Source: Amycolatopsis sp. NBC_00345 (lineage in GTDB: Bacteria > Actinomycetota > Actinomycetes > Mycobacteriales > Pseudonocardiaceae). From it: a DNA stretch of 64,000 nucleotides. Location: NCBI RefSeq assembly GCF_036116635.1, contig NZ_CP107995.1, forward strand, positions 7,564,001-7,628,000. The letters are read 5' to 3'. The notes below the pieces were generated by a model, which was not told the DNA's origin, did no database searches, and saw only the letters and a program-made list of their open reading frames with translations. Positions 50,503-57,524 of the stretch are shown here, one piece after another. How positions within the stretch are numbered: position 1 is the first letter of the stretch; the number at the start of each line of letters is the position of its first letter. Position numbers and translations under genes: made by a program.

Positions 50503-52044
50503 TCACAGTACCTGTGGGAAAACCGCGGTGAACTCCGTGCGCCCCGGACGGCTCGTCACCATCACGCGGCCCCGGTGGGCGCTCACCACGGCGGCGACGA
50601 TGGCCAGCCCCAGTCCGGTGCTGCCGGCCGCCCGGGAGCGGGAGTTGTCGCCCCGCGCGAAGCGCTCGAAGACCTCCGGCAGGATCTCCGGCGGGATACC
50701 GGGGCCGTCGTCGAGGACGGACAGCGTGACCCATCCATCCTGTGTGGACAGTGTGGTGGTCACCGTGGTGCCGGGCGGGGTGTGGTTGCGGGCGTTGCCC
50801 AGCAGGTTCAGCACGACCTGGTGCAGCTGGTCGTCGTCGCCGAGCACGCTCAGCGGCTCGCCCGGCGCTTCGAGCAGCCACTTGTGGTCCGGGCCCGCGA
50901 CGTGGGAGTCCGCGACGGCGTCGGCGACCAGGCGTGAGAGGTCCACTCGCTCGTGCACCCGCGCGCGGCCCGAGTCGAGCCGCGCGAGCAGCAGCAGGTC
51001 CTCCACCAGCGTGGTCATGCGCGCCGACTCGGATTCGACGCGGCTCATGGCGAACGCGACGTCCGGCGGCACCTGCTCGCCGCTGCGCCGGGTCAGCTCG
51101 GCGTAACCGCGGATGGCGGCCAGCGGCGTCCGCAGCTCGTGGCTGGCGTCGGCGACGAACTGGCGGACCCGGCTCTCGCTGGCCTGCCGCGCCGAGAGCG
51201 CGTTCGCGATGTGGCCGAGCATCCGGTTGAGCGCGAAGCCGACCTTGCCGACCTCCGTGTGCGGGTCGGTGTCCACCTCGTCCACCCGCTCCGAAAGCGC
51301 CACCTCGCCGCGGTCGAGCTTCAGCTCCGAGACGCGTGACGCGGTGGCGGCCAGCCGGTCCAGCGGCGCCATCGTGCGCCGGATCGTGACCGCGCCGACG
51401 AAGCCCGCGACGAGCAGACCGCCGAGCGCCACCCCGCCGAAGATGAAACCCAAGCGCCACAACGTGTCCGTCACGTCCACGAGCGGCAGCCCGACCACCG
51501 TGAACTCACCGGCCGGCGAGAACGACGACACCACGCGGTACTCGCCGAGCACCCCGCCGAGGTCCATGGTGCGGCGCTGACCGTCGGCCGGCAGGCTGAG
51601 CAGCATCGCCTGCTGCTGCGGCGTGACGTCCTGCAGCGGCGGTTTGACGCCCTGCAGCGGAGGCTTGCCCCGCGACGCGGCCGGGTCCACGTCGAAGTTC
51701 AGCACCTTCGCGTTCACCACGCCGTTCTTGTGCACCTGGACGGCGAGCGTGCCGTCGACCTGGCCGGGCGCGCGCAACGGGTCCGGCGGGGGCTTGTCGC
51801 CGTAGTTCCACGGCGGCAGCCCGCCGCCGCGATGGGAGCCGCGCTCGCTGGTCGCCGCGAGCCGCTTGTCGACCTGGCTGACCAGGAATTCGTTCAACGC
51901 CAGCTCGGTCACCACGCCGACGACCAGGCACACCAGCGCGAGCAGCGCGGCGAGCTGCACGATCAGCCGACGGCGCAGCGACCACGGCCTTCGCTCGCGC
52001 CCCTCCCGCGGCGCGGCGGGCTCAGCCGGCGGGCTTGAGTACAT
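50503..52044 (-). CDS. Sensor histidine kinase (HisKA type)
   Basis: 513 aa. First membrane segment about 29-50 (LAALLALVCLVVGVVTELAL), an extracytoplasmic sensor domain (about 51-195) with a duplicated GKPPLQGVKPPLQDV, second segment about 197-220, HAMP (220-280), HisKA with the phospho-acceptor in ADASHELRTPLAAIRG, and HATPase with NLLGNARNHTPPGT, DDGPGIPPE and GSTGLGLAIV. It overlaps the 3' end of the response-regulator gene by 23 bp. Resembles TcrY/TrcS-like kinases; the signal is unknown. Confidence 0.93.
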   Translation of the reverse strand: MYSSPPAEPAAPREGRERRPWSLRRRLIVQLAALLALVCLVVGVVTELALNEFLVSQVDKRLAATSERGSHRGGGLPPWNYGDKPPPDPLRAPGQVDGTLAVQVHKNGVVNAKVLNFDVDPAASRGKPPLQGVKPPLQDVTPQQQAMLLSLPADGQRRTMDLGGVLGEYRVVSSFSPAGEFTVVGLPLVDVTDTLWRLGFIFGGVALGGLLVAGFVGAVTIRRTMAPLDRLAATASRVSELKLDRGEVALSERVDEVDTDPHTEVGKVGFALNRMLGHIANALSARQASESRVRQFVADASHELRTPLAAIRGYAELTRRSGEQVPPDVAFAMSRVESESARMTTLVEDLLLLARLDSGRARVHERVDLSRLVADAVADSHVAGPDHKWLLEAPGEPLSVLGDDDQLHQVVLNLLGNARNHTPPGTTVTTTLSTQDGWVTLSVLDDGPGIPPEILPEVFERFARGDNSRSRAAGSTGLGLAIVAAVVSAHRGRVMVTSRPGRTEFTAVFPQVL

Positions 52045-52771
52045 ACCCCGCGCCGCGCATCGTGTGGATCATCGGTTCGCGGTCGGCGTCGATCTTCTTC
52101 CGCAGGTACGAGATGTACAGCTCGACGATGTTGGCCTGGCCGCCGAAGTCGTAGCTCCAGACGCGGTCGAGGATCTGCGCCTTCGACAGCACGCGCTTGG
52201 GATTGCGCATCAGGTAGCGCAGCAGCTCGAACTCGGTGGCGGTGAGCGGCACGAGGTCGCCGCCGCGGTGCACCTCGCGGCTGTCCTCGTCCAGCGTCAG
52301 GTCGCCGACCACGAGCTGGGAGCCGCTCGCGCCCGTCACGCCGCTGGCCCGGCGCAGCAGCGCGCGCAGCCGGAGCGCGACCTCCTCGAGGCTGAACGGC
52401 TTGGTGACGTAGTCGTCGCCGCCCGCGGTGAGCCCGGCGATGCGGTCCTCGACGGCATCTTTGGCGGTGAGGAACAGGACCGGCAGGTACGGCGCCTCCG
52501 CGCGCATGCGGCGCAGCACTTCGAGGCCGTCGAAGTCGGGCAGCATCACGTCGAGCACAACGGCGTCGGGCCGGAAGTCGCGCGCGACGCGGACGGCCTC
52601 GGTGCCGTCGCCCGCGCTGCGGACCTCCCAGCCCTCCATGCGCAGCGCCATCGAGACGAGTTCGGCCAAGGTCGACTCGTCGTCGACCACCAGGACACGG
52701 ACGGGGCTGCCGTCGGCCCGGCGCAGATCGGCCTTTCCCCGGCCCTGCGACGTGGCGTTCATACCGCTCAT
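52022..52771 (-). CDS. OmpR/PhoB-family response regulator
   Basis: 249 aa. Receiver domain (24-140): VRVLVVDDESTLAELVSMAL, phospho-acceptor Asp in DAVVLDVMLPDFDGLE, VLFLTAKD and DYVTKPFSLEE. Winged-helix Trans_reg_C domain (about 155-247) with LTATEFELLRYLMRNPKRVL and RGAGYVLK. First gene of the RR-HK operon. CACAG boxes with an 11-bp period lie 34-60 bp upstream of its own start, so autoregulation is likely. Confidence 0.94.
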   Translation of the reverse strand: MSGMNATSQGRGKADLRRADGSPVRVLVVDDESTLAELVSMALRMEGWEVRSAGDGTEAVRVARDFRPDAVVLDVMLPDFDGLEVLRRMRAEAPYLPVLFLTAKDAVEDRIAGLTAGGDDYVTKPFSLEEVALRLRALLRRASGVTGASGSQLVVGDLTLDEDSREVHRGGDLVPLTATEFELLRYLMRNPKRVLSKAQILDRVWSYDFGGQANIVELYISYLRKKIDADREPMIHTMRGAGYVLKPAG

Positions 52772-52804
52772 GGTGACATCCTCGGGCGCTTCGGTCAGGA
52801 CGAG

Positions 52805-52831
52805 CTGTGGCGCGCCTGTGCGTTTCCTGTG
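52805..52831 (-). promoter_or_regulatory. CACAG boxes upstream of the RR-HK operon
   Basis: On the minus strand three CACAG repeats (52831-52827, 52820-52816, 52809-52805) have an exact 11-bp period, the spacing bound by OmpR/PhoB-type dimers. Same orientation and distance as the boxes before the GT39 gene. Confidence 0.65.
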
Positions 52832-52958
52832 CGAATCACACCGATCGGTGACCCCCGCCGCCGCGCGGGACGGGACGGCTGGTGGTCACTGACTGTACCG
52901 CCGCTCGCGCGGACAGTTGCCACTCCGGCCCGGAAATGGCGCGCAATCGGGCCATCTG

Positions 52959-52996
52959 CACAGGGCTAACCCACGCCGAACACAGCTCTCGCACAG
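52959..52996 (+). promoter_or_regulatory. CACAG boxes upstream of the Gly-rich gene
   Basis: Plus-strand CACAG at 52959-52963, 52981-52985 and 52992-52996, with a degenerate CCCAC at 52970-52974. All starts are in 11-bp phase, ending 49 bp before the start codon, in the sense orientation of the gene. Confidence 0.6.
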
Positions 52997-53045
52997 CGAC
53001 GGGCCCGAACCTCGGTGCGGACAAGCCCGTACGACCGGAGGAACC

Positions 53046-53708
53046 ATGACGACCGAGCCCACCGACCCAGCACAGGGCCCCACCTGGGGCGCCGCCCCCG
53101 GTACCCCGGGCGCCGCCGTTCCAGGTACCCCGGGCGCCGTCCCCCCTGAAAAGAAGGCCTGGTCCGGGCGCAAGACCGCGATCGCCGCCGGCGTCGCGGT
53201 GGTGATCGCCGTAGGTGGCGGCCTCGCGATCTGGGCGGGCACCAGCTCCAATGACGCGTCGGCCCAGCAGGGCTTCGGCGGCCCGGGCGGAACCGGGGGT
53301 CCGGGCGGCACCGGGGGCCCTGGCGGCTTCGGCGGCCGCGCGGGTTCCTTCGGCGGCGGCGCGGGCGCCCTGCTCAACGCCCTGCACGGCGACTTCGTGG
53401 TCGCCGACGCGACCGGCGGCTACGTGACCGAACGCCTGCAGACCGGCGGCGTGACGGAACTCAGCGCGACGTCCGTGACGCTGACCAGCAAGGACGGCTA
53501 CAAGCAGACTTACACGATCGACTCGTCCACGCAGAAGACGGGCGACGTCAAGTCGGGCGACAACGTCACCGTCGTCGCCAAGGTCAACGGCACCACCGCC
53601 ACGGCCACCACCCTCGGCGAGGCGATCTCCGCCCAACGCGGCGCCGGCGCCGGCGGCCAGGGCCAGAACGGCCAACCGGACCAGGGCCGCCGCCGCTACG
53701 GCAACTGA
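53046..53708 (+). CDS. Membrane-anchored Gly-rich protein with DUF5666-like domain
   Basis: 220 aa from the ATG at 53046 (GGAGG at 53037-53041). A Pro/Gly/Ala cytoplasmic N-terminus with GAAPGTPGAAVPGTPGA repeats, one membrane segment (about 42-62, KTAIAAGVAVVIAVGGGLAI), then an external Gly-rich stretch (GGPGGTGGPGGTGGPGGF) and a beta-rich domain (about 115-200) with SVTLTSKDGYKQTYTIDSS, resembling DUF5666. Divergent from the two-component operon. It shares the Gly-rich surface style of the GT39 enzyme and the same CACAG boxes. Confidence 0.78.
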   Translation: MTTEPTDPAQGPTWGAAPGTPGAAVPGTPGAVPPEKKAWSGRKTAIAAGVAVVIAVGGGLAIWAGTSSNDASAQQGFGGPGGTGGPGGTGGPGGFGGRAGSFGGGAGALLNALHGDFVVADATGGYVTERLQTGGVTELSATSVTLTSKDGYKQTYTIDSSTQKTGDVKSGDNVTVVAKVNGTTATATTLGEAISAQRGAGAGGQGQNGQPDQGRRRYGN

Positions 53709-53720
53709 CCCGGCTCCCAC

Positions 53721-53767
53721 CGGCGGTGGCACGACGTTTCCGCATCGTCGTGCCACCGCCGTTTTTT
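53721..53767 (+). terminator. Intrinsic terminator
   Basis: A perfect 16-bp stem (CGGCGGTGGCACGACG at 53721-53736 with 53746-53761), a 9-nt loop and a run of six T directly after (53762-53767). The clearest classical terminator in the window, 12 bp after the Gly-rich gene. Confidence 0.9.
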
Positions 53768-53828
53768 GTGCGGCCGCGAACTGAGCCGAAAACCCAAAGC
53801 GATCACCCGCTCGCAGTAAGTTGGCCCC

Positions 53829-55013
53829 GTGCGGGACATCAGCGGGTCATTGGCGCGGCAATCGCTGCTGGTTGCCGTGGTTTGTCTCGTTTGTGACGCT
53901 TCGCTGTTCGTGTTGCGGGGACCGCTGGGGGAAGCCGGGTGGCGGGGCTGGGCCGTGCTCGTGGCCGGGGTGGGTGTTGACCTCGCGCTGGCCGGGGCGG
54001 CGCGGCATTCCGGGTGGGTGGCGCTCGCGCACGCGATCGTCTTCCTGAGCGGGCCGCTCCTGCTCTGCCCCTGCACCGGGTACGTCATCGGCAACAACTC
54101 GGGCCTCCTCATCGCCGGGTACCGGGCCGGGGCGTGGCTGCGGACGGGACCCGCGGTGCTCGCGCTCGCCGCGACGGTCGCCGGGATCGGCGGCAGCGAG
54201 TGGATCGGCGGCGGACGCGGGGCTGCGGCCCCGCTGATCCTGATCAGCATGGGCGTCACCGGCCTCCTGCCGTGGCTCGTCGGGCGGTACACGACGGCGC
54301 GGCGCGCGTACATCGCCGACCTCGAGCGGGCCACGGAGCAACGACAGCGGCACGAAGCGGAAGCCGTCCGCCGCGCCGTGCTCGAAGAGCGCGAGACCAT
54401 CGCACGCGATCTGCACGACGTTATTTCCCACCACGTCAGCGCCATCGGCGTCCACGCCGGCGCCGCACGGCTCAGCCTGCCCGCCAAATCCACGGAAACC
54501 CTGCCGGCCGAAGGCGACGCCGCCGTCCGGCAGTCGCTCGGGGCCGTCGAGTCCGCCAGCCGCTCCGCGATGGCCGACCTGCGCCGCCTGCTCGACCTCC
54601 TCCACGCCCGCGACGACGAAGCCGGCCAGCCCGGCCTGGACAACCTCGACGAGCTGCTCGGCACCGTCCGCGAGGCCGGCCTGCCCGCGCACCTGACCGT
54701 CCACGGCGACGTCCGCGAAATCCCCGGCTCACTCGACGTCGCGCTGTACCGGATCGCGCAGGAAGCGCTGACCAACGCGTTGCGCCACGGCACTGGGCCC
54801 GTCGAGATCGAGCTGGACCGCCGTCGCACCGAGATCGTCCTGACCGTCACCAACAAGGTGAGCTCCGCCCGACCGGACGGCGAAGGCGCCCACCGCGGCC
54901 TCGCCGGGATCCGGCAACGCGTGACGCTGTTCGGCGGCAAAGTGGAGTACGGCCAGCTGCCGGAGGGGCCGCGCTGGCGCGTCCGGGCGAGTTTTCCGTT
55001 GGAGGTCGCATGA
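53829..55013 (+). CDS. NarL-type sensor histidine kinase (HisKA_3)
   Basis: 394 aa from the GTG at 53829. About five membrane segments in the first 160 residues, then a short coiled coil and HisKA_3 with the phospho-acceptor in TIARDLHDVISHHVSAIGVH (about residue 197). The ATPase domain has RIAQEALTNALRHGTGP and GLAGIRQRVTLFGG. Typical DesK/LiaS-like kinase sensing the membrane state. Followed by the regulator gene after 70 bp that hold a palindrome. Confidence 0.92.
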   Translation: MRDISGSLARQSLLVAVVCLVCDASLFVLRGPLGEAGWRGWAVLVAGVGVDLALAGAARHSGWVALAHAIVFLSGPLLLCPCTGYVIGNNSGLLIAGYRAGAWLRTGPAVLALAATVAGIGGSEWIGGGRGAAAPLILISMGVTGLLPWLVGRYTTARRAYIADLERATEQRQRHEAEAVRRAVLEERETIARDLHDVISHHVSAIGVHAGAARLSLPAKSTETLPAEGDAAVRQSLGAVESASRSAMADLRRLLDLLHARDDEAGQPGLDNLDELLGTVREAGLPAHLTVHGDVREIPGSLDVALYRIAQEALTNALRHGTGPVEIELDRRRTEIVLTVTNKVSSARPDGEGAHRGLAGIRQRVTLFGGKVEYGQLPEGPRWRVRASFPLEVA

Positions 55014-55025
55014 GCACAAAAGCTC

Positions 55026-55065
55026 GTGAGTGTTCAGGACGGTTAGAACCGGCATTGCCACTCAC
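55026..55065. repeat. Degenerate family D hairpin between kinase and regulator genes
   Basis: GTGAGTG (55026-55032), CGGTT (55040-55044), AACCG (55047-55051) and CACTCAC (55059-55065) preserve the paired outer and inner arms of the perfect family D hairpin at 59046-59099, but the arm middles no longer pair. Confidence 0.6.
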
Positions 55066-55083
55066 AAGGCGAAAGAAGGCCCC

Positions 55084-55776
55084 GTGATCCGAGTCCTGCT
55101 CGCCGACGACCACGCCATGTTCCGCTCCGGCATGCGCGCCCTGCTGGACACCCAGCCGGACTTCGAGTGCGTGGGCGAGGCTTCCGACGGGCGCGAGGCC
55201 GTCGCCGAGACCGCACGCCTTCGCCCGGACGTCACGGTCCTCGACGTCCGCATGCCGCGCCTCGACGGGCTCGCCGCCACCGAAGCGATCCTCAGCGCGC
55301 CCGGCAACGACACCCGCGTCCTCGTCCTGACCACCTACGACGCCGACGAGTACGTCTACCGCGCCCTGCGCGCCGGGGCGAGCGGATTCCTGCTGAAGAG
55401 CCTCTCGCCAGAAGAGCTGGTCGCCGCCATGCGCGTCGCGGCCAGGGGTGACGCGCTGATCGACCCTTCGGTGACGCGGCGGCTCGTCGAGCACTTCGCC
55501 ACCAGCCTCGAACCCCGCGCGGCCGAGCCGCCGGAGCTGGCGCGGCTGACCTCCCGGGAGCGCGAGGTGCTCCTGCTCATCGCGGACGCCTGCAGCAACG
55601 CGGAGATCGCGCGCCGGCTCCACGTCGGGGAGGAGACTGTGAAGACGCACGTCTCCCGCGTGCTGGCGAAGCTCGGTCTGCGCGACCGGGTGCACGCCGT
55701 CGTCTACGCGTACCAGAACGATCTCGTCAGCCGTCCGAACCTGAAATCGCCCGAACCTGAAATGAGGCACCGATGA
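55084..55776 (+). CDS. NarL/LuxR-type response regulator
   Basis: 230 aa from the GTG at 55084 (VIRVLLADDHAMFRSGMRAL). Receiver domain with Asp in DVTVLDVRMPRLDGLAATEA and FLLKSLSPEELVAAM. GerE HTH at about 155-215: LTSREREVLLLIADACSNAE then IARRLHVGEETVKTHVSRVL. Pairs with the upstream kinase. Its 3' end overlaps the first small membrane protein gene by 4 bp, so that gene is in the same operon. Confidence 0.93.
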   Translation: MIRVLLADDHAMFRSGMRALLDTQPDFECVGEASDGREAVAETARLRPDVTVLDVRMPRLDGLAATEAILSAPGNDTRVLVLTTYDADEYVYRALRAGASGFLLKSLSPEELVAAMRVAARGDALIDPSVTRRLVEHFATSLEPRAAEPPELARLTSREREVLLLIADACSNAEIARRLHVGEETVKTHVSRVLAKLGLRDRVHAVVYAYQNDLVSRPNLKSPEPEMRHR

Positions 55777-55979
55777 AGGCGCAACGCTGGATCTCGCTCG
55801 TCGCCGGGGTAATCCTGCTGCTGATCGGAGTGCTGTGGACGCTGCAGGGCTCCAACGTGATCACCGGCAGTGGCATGTCCGGGCAGAAGATGTGGTTCCT
55901 GATCGGCCTGGTCGCGGTGGTCGTGGGGCTCGTGCTCCTCGTGACGGGCGCGCGACGGTCGCCGAAGAAGACGAGCTGA
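55773..55979 (+). CDS. Small two-segment membrane protein, copy 1
   Basis: 68 aa. Two hydrophobic segments (WISLVAGVILLLIGVLWTLQ and MWFLIGLVAVVVGLVLLVTG) separated by GSNVITGSGMSGQK, with a basic tail. It overlaps the regulator stop (ATGA). A tandem paralogue follows 2 bp later. Perhaps a modulator of the membrane-sensing kinase or an output of the system; no family function is known to me. Confidence 0.78.
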   Translation: MKAQRWISLVAGVILLLIGVLWTLQGSNVITGSGMSGQKMWFLIGLVAVVVGLVLLVTGARRSPKKTS

Positions 55980-55981
55980 CC

Positions 55982-56221
55982 GTGGCCCGCTGGATCTCGC
56001 TCGCGGTCGGGGTGATCCTCGTGCTGGTGGGCGCCGTGTGGGTGCTGCAGGGCGCCGGGGTGGTCACCGGCAGCTTCATGACGGGCCAGAAGCTGTGGTT
56101 CCTGATCGGGCTGGTCGCGTTCCTGGTCGGCGTGGTCGTGGTCGCCGCCACGACCAGGCGCTCCTCCTCGAAAACCCGCCCGAACACCAAGCCGGAGCAG
56201 ACCCCGGAGACCACGGACTGA
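55982..56221 (+). CDS. Small two-segment membrane protein, copy 2
   Basis: 79 aa from the GTG at 55982 (VARWISLAVGVILVLVGAVW). The core VLQGAGVVTGSFMTGQKLWF parallels TLQGSNVITGSGMSGQKMWF of copy 1, so the pair arose by tandem duplication. A longer Thr/Pro/Lys tail follows the second segment. Fourth gene of the two-component operon; it nearly meets the convergent Ddn-like gene. Confidence 0.76.
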   Translation: MARWISLAVGVILVLVGAVWVLQGAGVVTGSFMTGQKLWFLIGLVAFLVGVVVVAATTRRSSSKTRPNTKPEQTPETTD

Positions 56222-56222
56222 C

Positions 56223-56669
56223 TCAGGCCATCGAGATCTCGAACACCGGGTAGCCCGGGGCGATGTCGCGCAGCTTCTCCTCGGGCGCATCGGCGTCCAC
56301 ACCGTCGAAGAAGACGCCGACCTCGAACTTCCAGCGCTTCAGGTACCGGCGCAGCACGGCGGGCTTCTCGTCGTCGGCCAGCTCGCGGTAGGTGAACGTC
56401 TGCACCCGGCTCCCGACCCGCAGCTGCCCCTCGCCGGCCGCGCGCAGGTTGCGCACCCACTGCGTCTCCCCGCGCGGCGCGACCAGGAACCGCTTGCCCT
56501 CGAACGGCAACAGGTTCACCGGCACCTCGCGGACCGCGCCGCTCTTGCGGCCGCGGACCATCAGCACCCGGCTGCCCCAGACGCTCACGCCGAGCTTGGT
56601 CAGCTTCTGCACCACCTCGTTGGACACCCTGGTCGCCCGGCCGGGCTCGACGTAACGGGTAGTGGCCAT
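56223..56669 (-). CDS. Deazaflavin (F420)-dependent nitroreductase-family protein
   Basis: 148 aa from the ATG at 56669. MATTRYVEPGRATRVSNEVV, GSRVLMVRGRKSGAVREVPV and PRGETQWVRNLRAAGEGQLR are the DUF385/Ddn-type split-beta-barrel landmarks (GRKSG / WxxNL). Such proteins bind F420 and reduce quinones or nitro drugs. Divergent from a TetR gene with two shared palindromic operators. Confidence 0.87.
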   Translation of the reverse strand: MATTRYVEPGRATRVSNEVVQKLTKLGVSVWGSRVLMVRGRKSGAVREVPVNLLPFEGKRFLVAPRGETQWVRNLRAAGEGQLRVGSRVQTFTYRELADDEKPAVLRRYLKRWKFEVGVFFDGVDADAPEEKLRDIAPGYPVFEISMA

Positions 56670-56689
56670 CGTGAACTCCTCGGGTCGTT

Positions 56690-56755
56690 GAGAGCAGTGC
56701 TCTCTGTTGAGATCAGTGAACACCGAACCGCAGACTGAGTCAAGAGCAGTGCTCT
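56690..56755. promoter_or_regulatory. Two copies of an AGAGCAGTGCTCT operator
   Basis: GAGAGCAGTGCTCTC (56690-56704) and AGAGCAGTGCTCT (56743-56755), about 52 bp centre to centre, lie between the Ddn-like gene and the TetR gene. They are perfect palindromes around a central G, and one lies just before each gene. Confidence 0.7.
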
Positions 56756-56795
56756 CCATTTGGTGCGCTGATCTCACGCTGGCACACTGGTCGCC

Positions 56796-57473
56796 ATGGC
56801 CGCTATCCGAACCGCCCGCGAACGGGCCCGCGCCGAGCTGACGCAGGAGATCAAGGAAGAGGCCCGCCGCCAGCTGGCCGAAGTCGGCCCGCACGGGCTG
56901 TCGCTGCGCGCGGTCGCGCGGGAGCTGGGCATGGTTTCCTCGGCGCTGTACCGGTATTTCCCCAGCCGCGACCGGCTCCTCACCGACCTGATCATCGACG
57001 CGTACAACGCGATCGGCGAGGCCGCGGAGACCGCCGACCCCGGCCGGGGCAAGCACCGCGCGCGCTGGCGCTCGATCTGGCAGGCGACCCGCGCGTGGGC
57101 CAAGACACACCCGCACGAGTACGCGCTGATCTACGGCTCACCCGTGCCCGGCTACCAGGCGCCGCCGGACACCGTGGCGCCCGCGAGCCGGGTCGCCCTG
57201 GCGCTGGTCGCCGTGCTGGCCGACGCCGACCCGCACGAGCCCGCGGTCACCACGCCCATGCCCGCCGCGCTGCGGGAACAGGCGGAGACGGTGGCCGCGA
57301 GCCTGGGCGTGGACATGCCGGCCGAGACCGGCATGCGCTTGGTGGCCGCCTGGACCCAGCTCTTCGGCGCGATCAGCTTCGAGCTGTTCGGCCATTACGT
57401 CGGCAGCGTCAATCCCGCTGACGCCTACTTCGAGCACTTGATCGGTCAGATGGCCGACTTCGTGGGGCTCTGA
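56796..57473 (+). CDS. TetR-family repressor
   Basis: 225 aa. HTH: RQLAEVGPHGLSLRAVAREL then GMVSSALYRYFPSRDRLL (about 28-68). The C-terminal WHG-type domain (EYALIYGSPVPGYQAPPDTV then LFGAISFELFGHYVGSVNPA) is common in mycobacterial TetR proteins. The two AGAGCA palindromes upstream suggest it represses itself and the divergent F420-type gene. Its ligand may be an electrophile or drug. Confidence 0.9.
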   Translation: MAAIRTARERARAELTQEIKEEARRQLAEVGPHGLSLRAVARELGMVSSALYRYFPSRDRLLTDLIIDAYNAIGEAAETADPGRGKHRARWRSIWQATRAWAKTHPHEYALIYGSPVPGYQAPPDTVAPASRVALALVAVLADADPHEPAVTTPMPAALREQAETVAASLGVDMPAETGMRLVAAWTQLFGAISFELFGHYVGSVNPADAYFEHLIGQMADFVGL

Positions 57474-57524
57474 GGAAAACCGGGTAGGTTCGCCGGGGAA
57501 CTAGCGAGGGAAGGCGGGTTCGAC

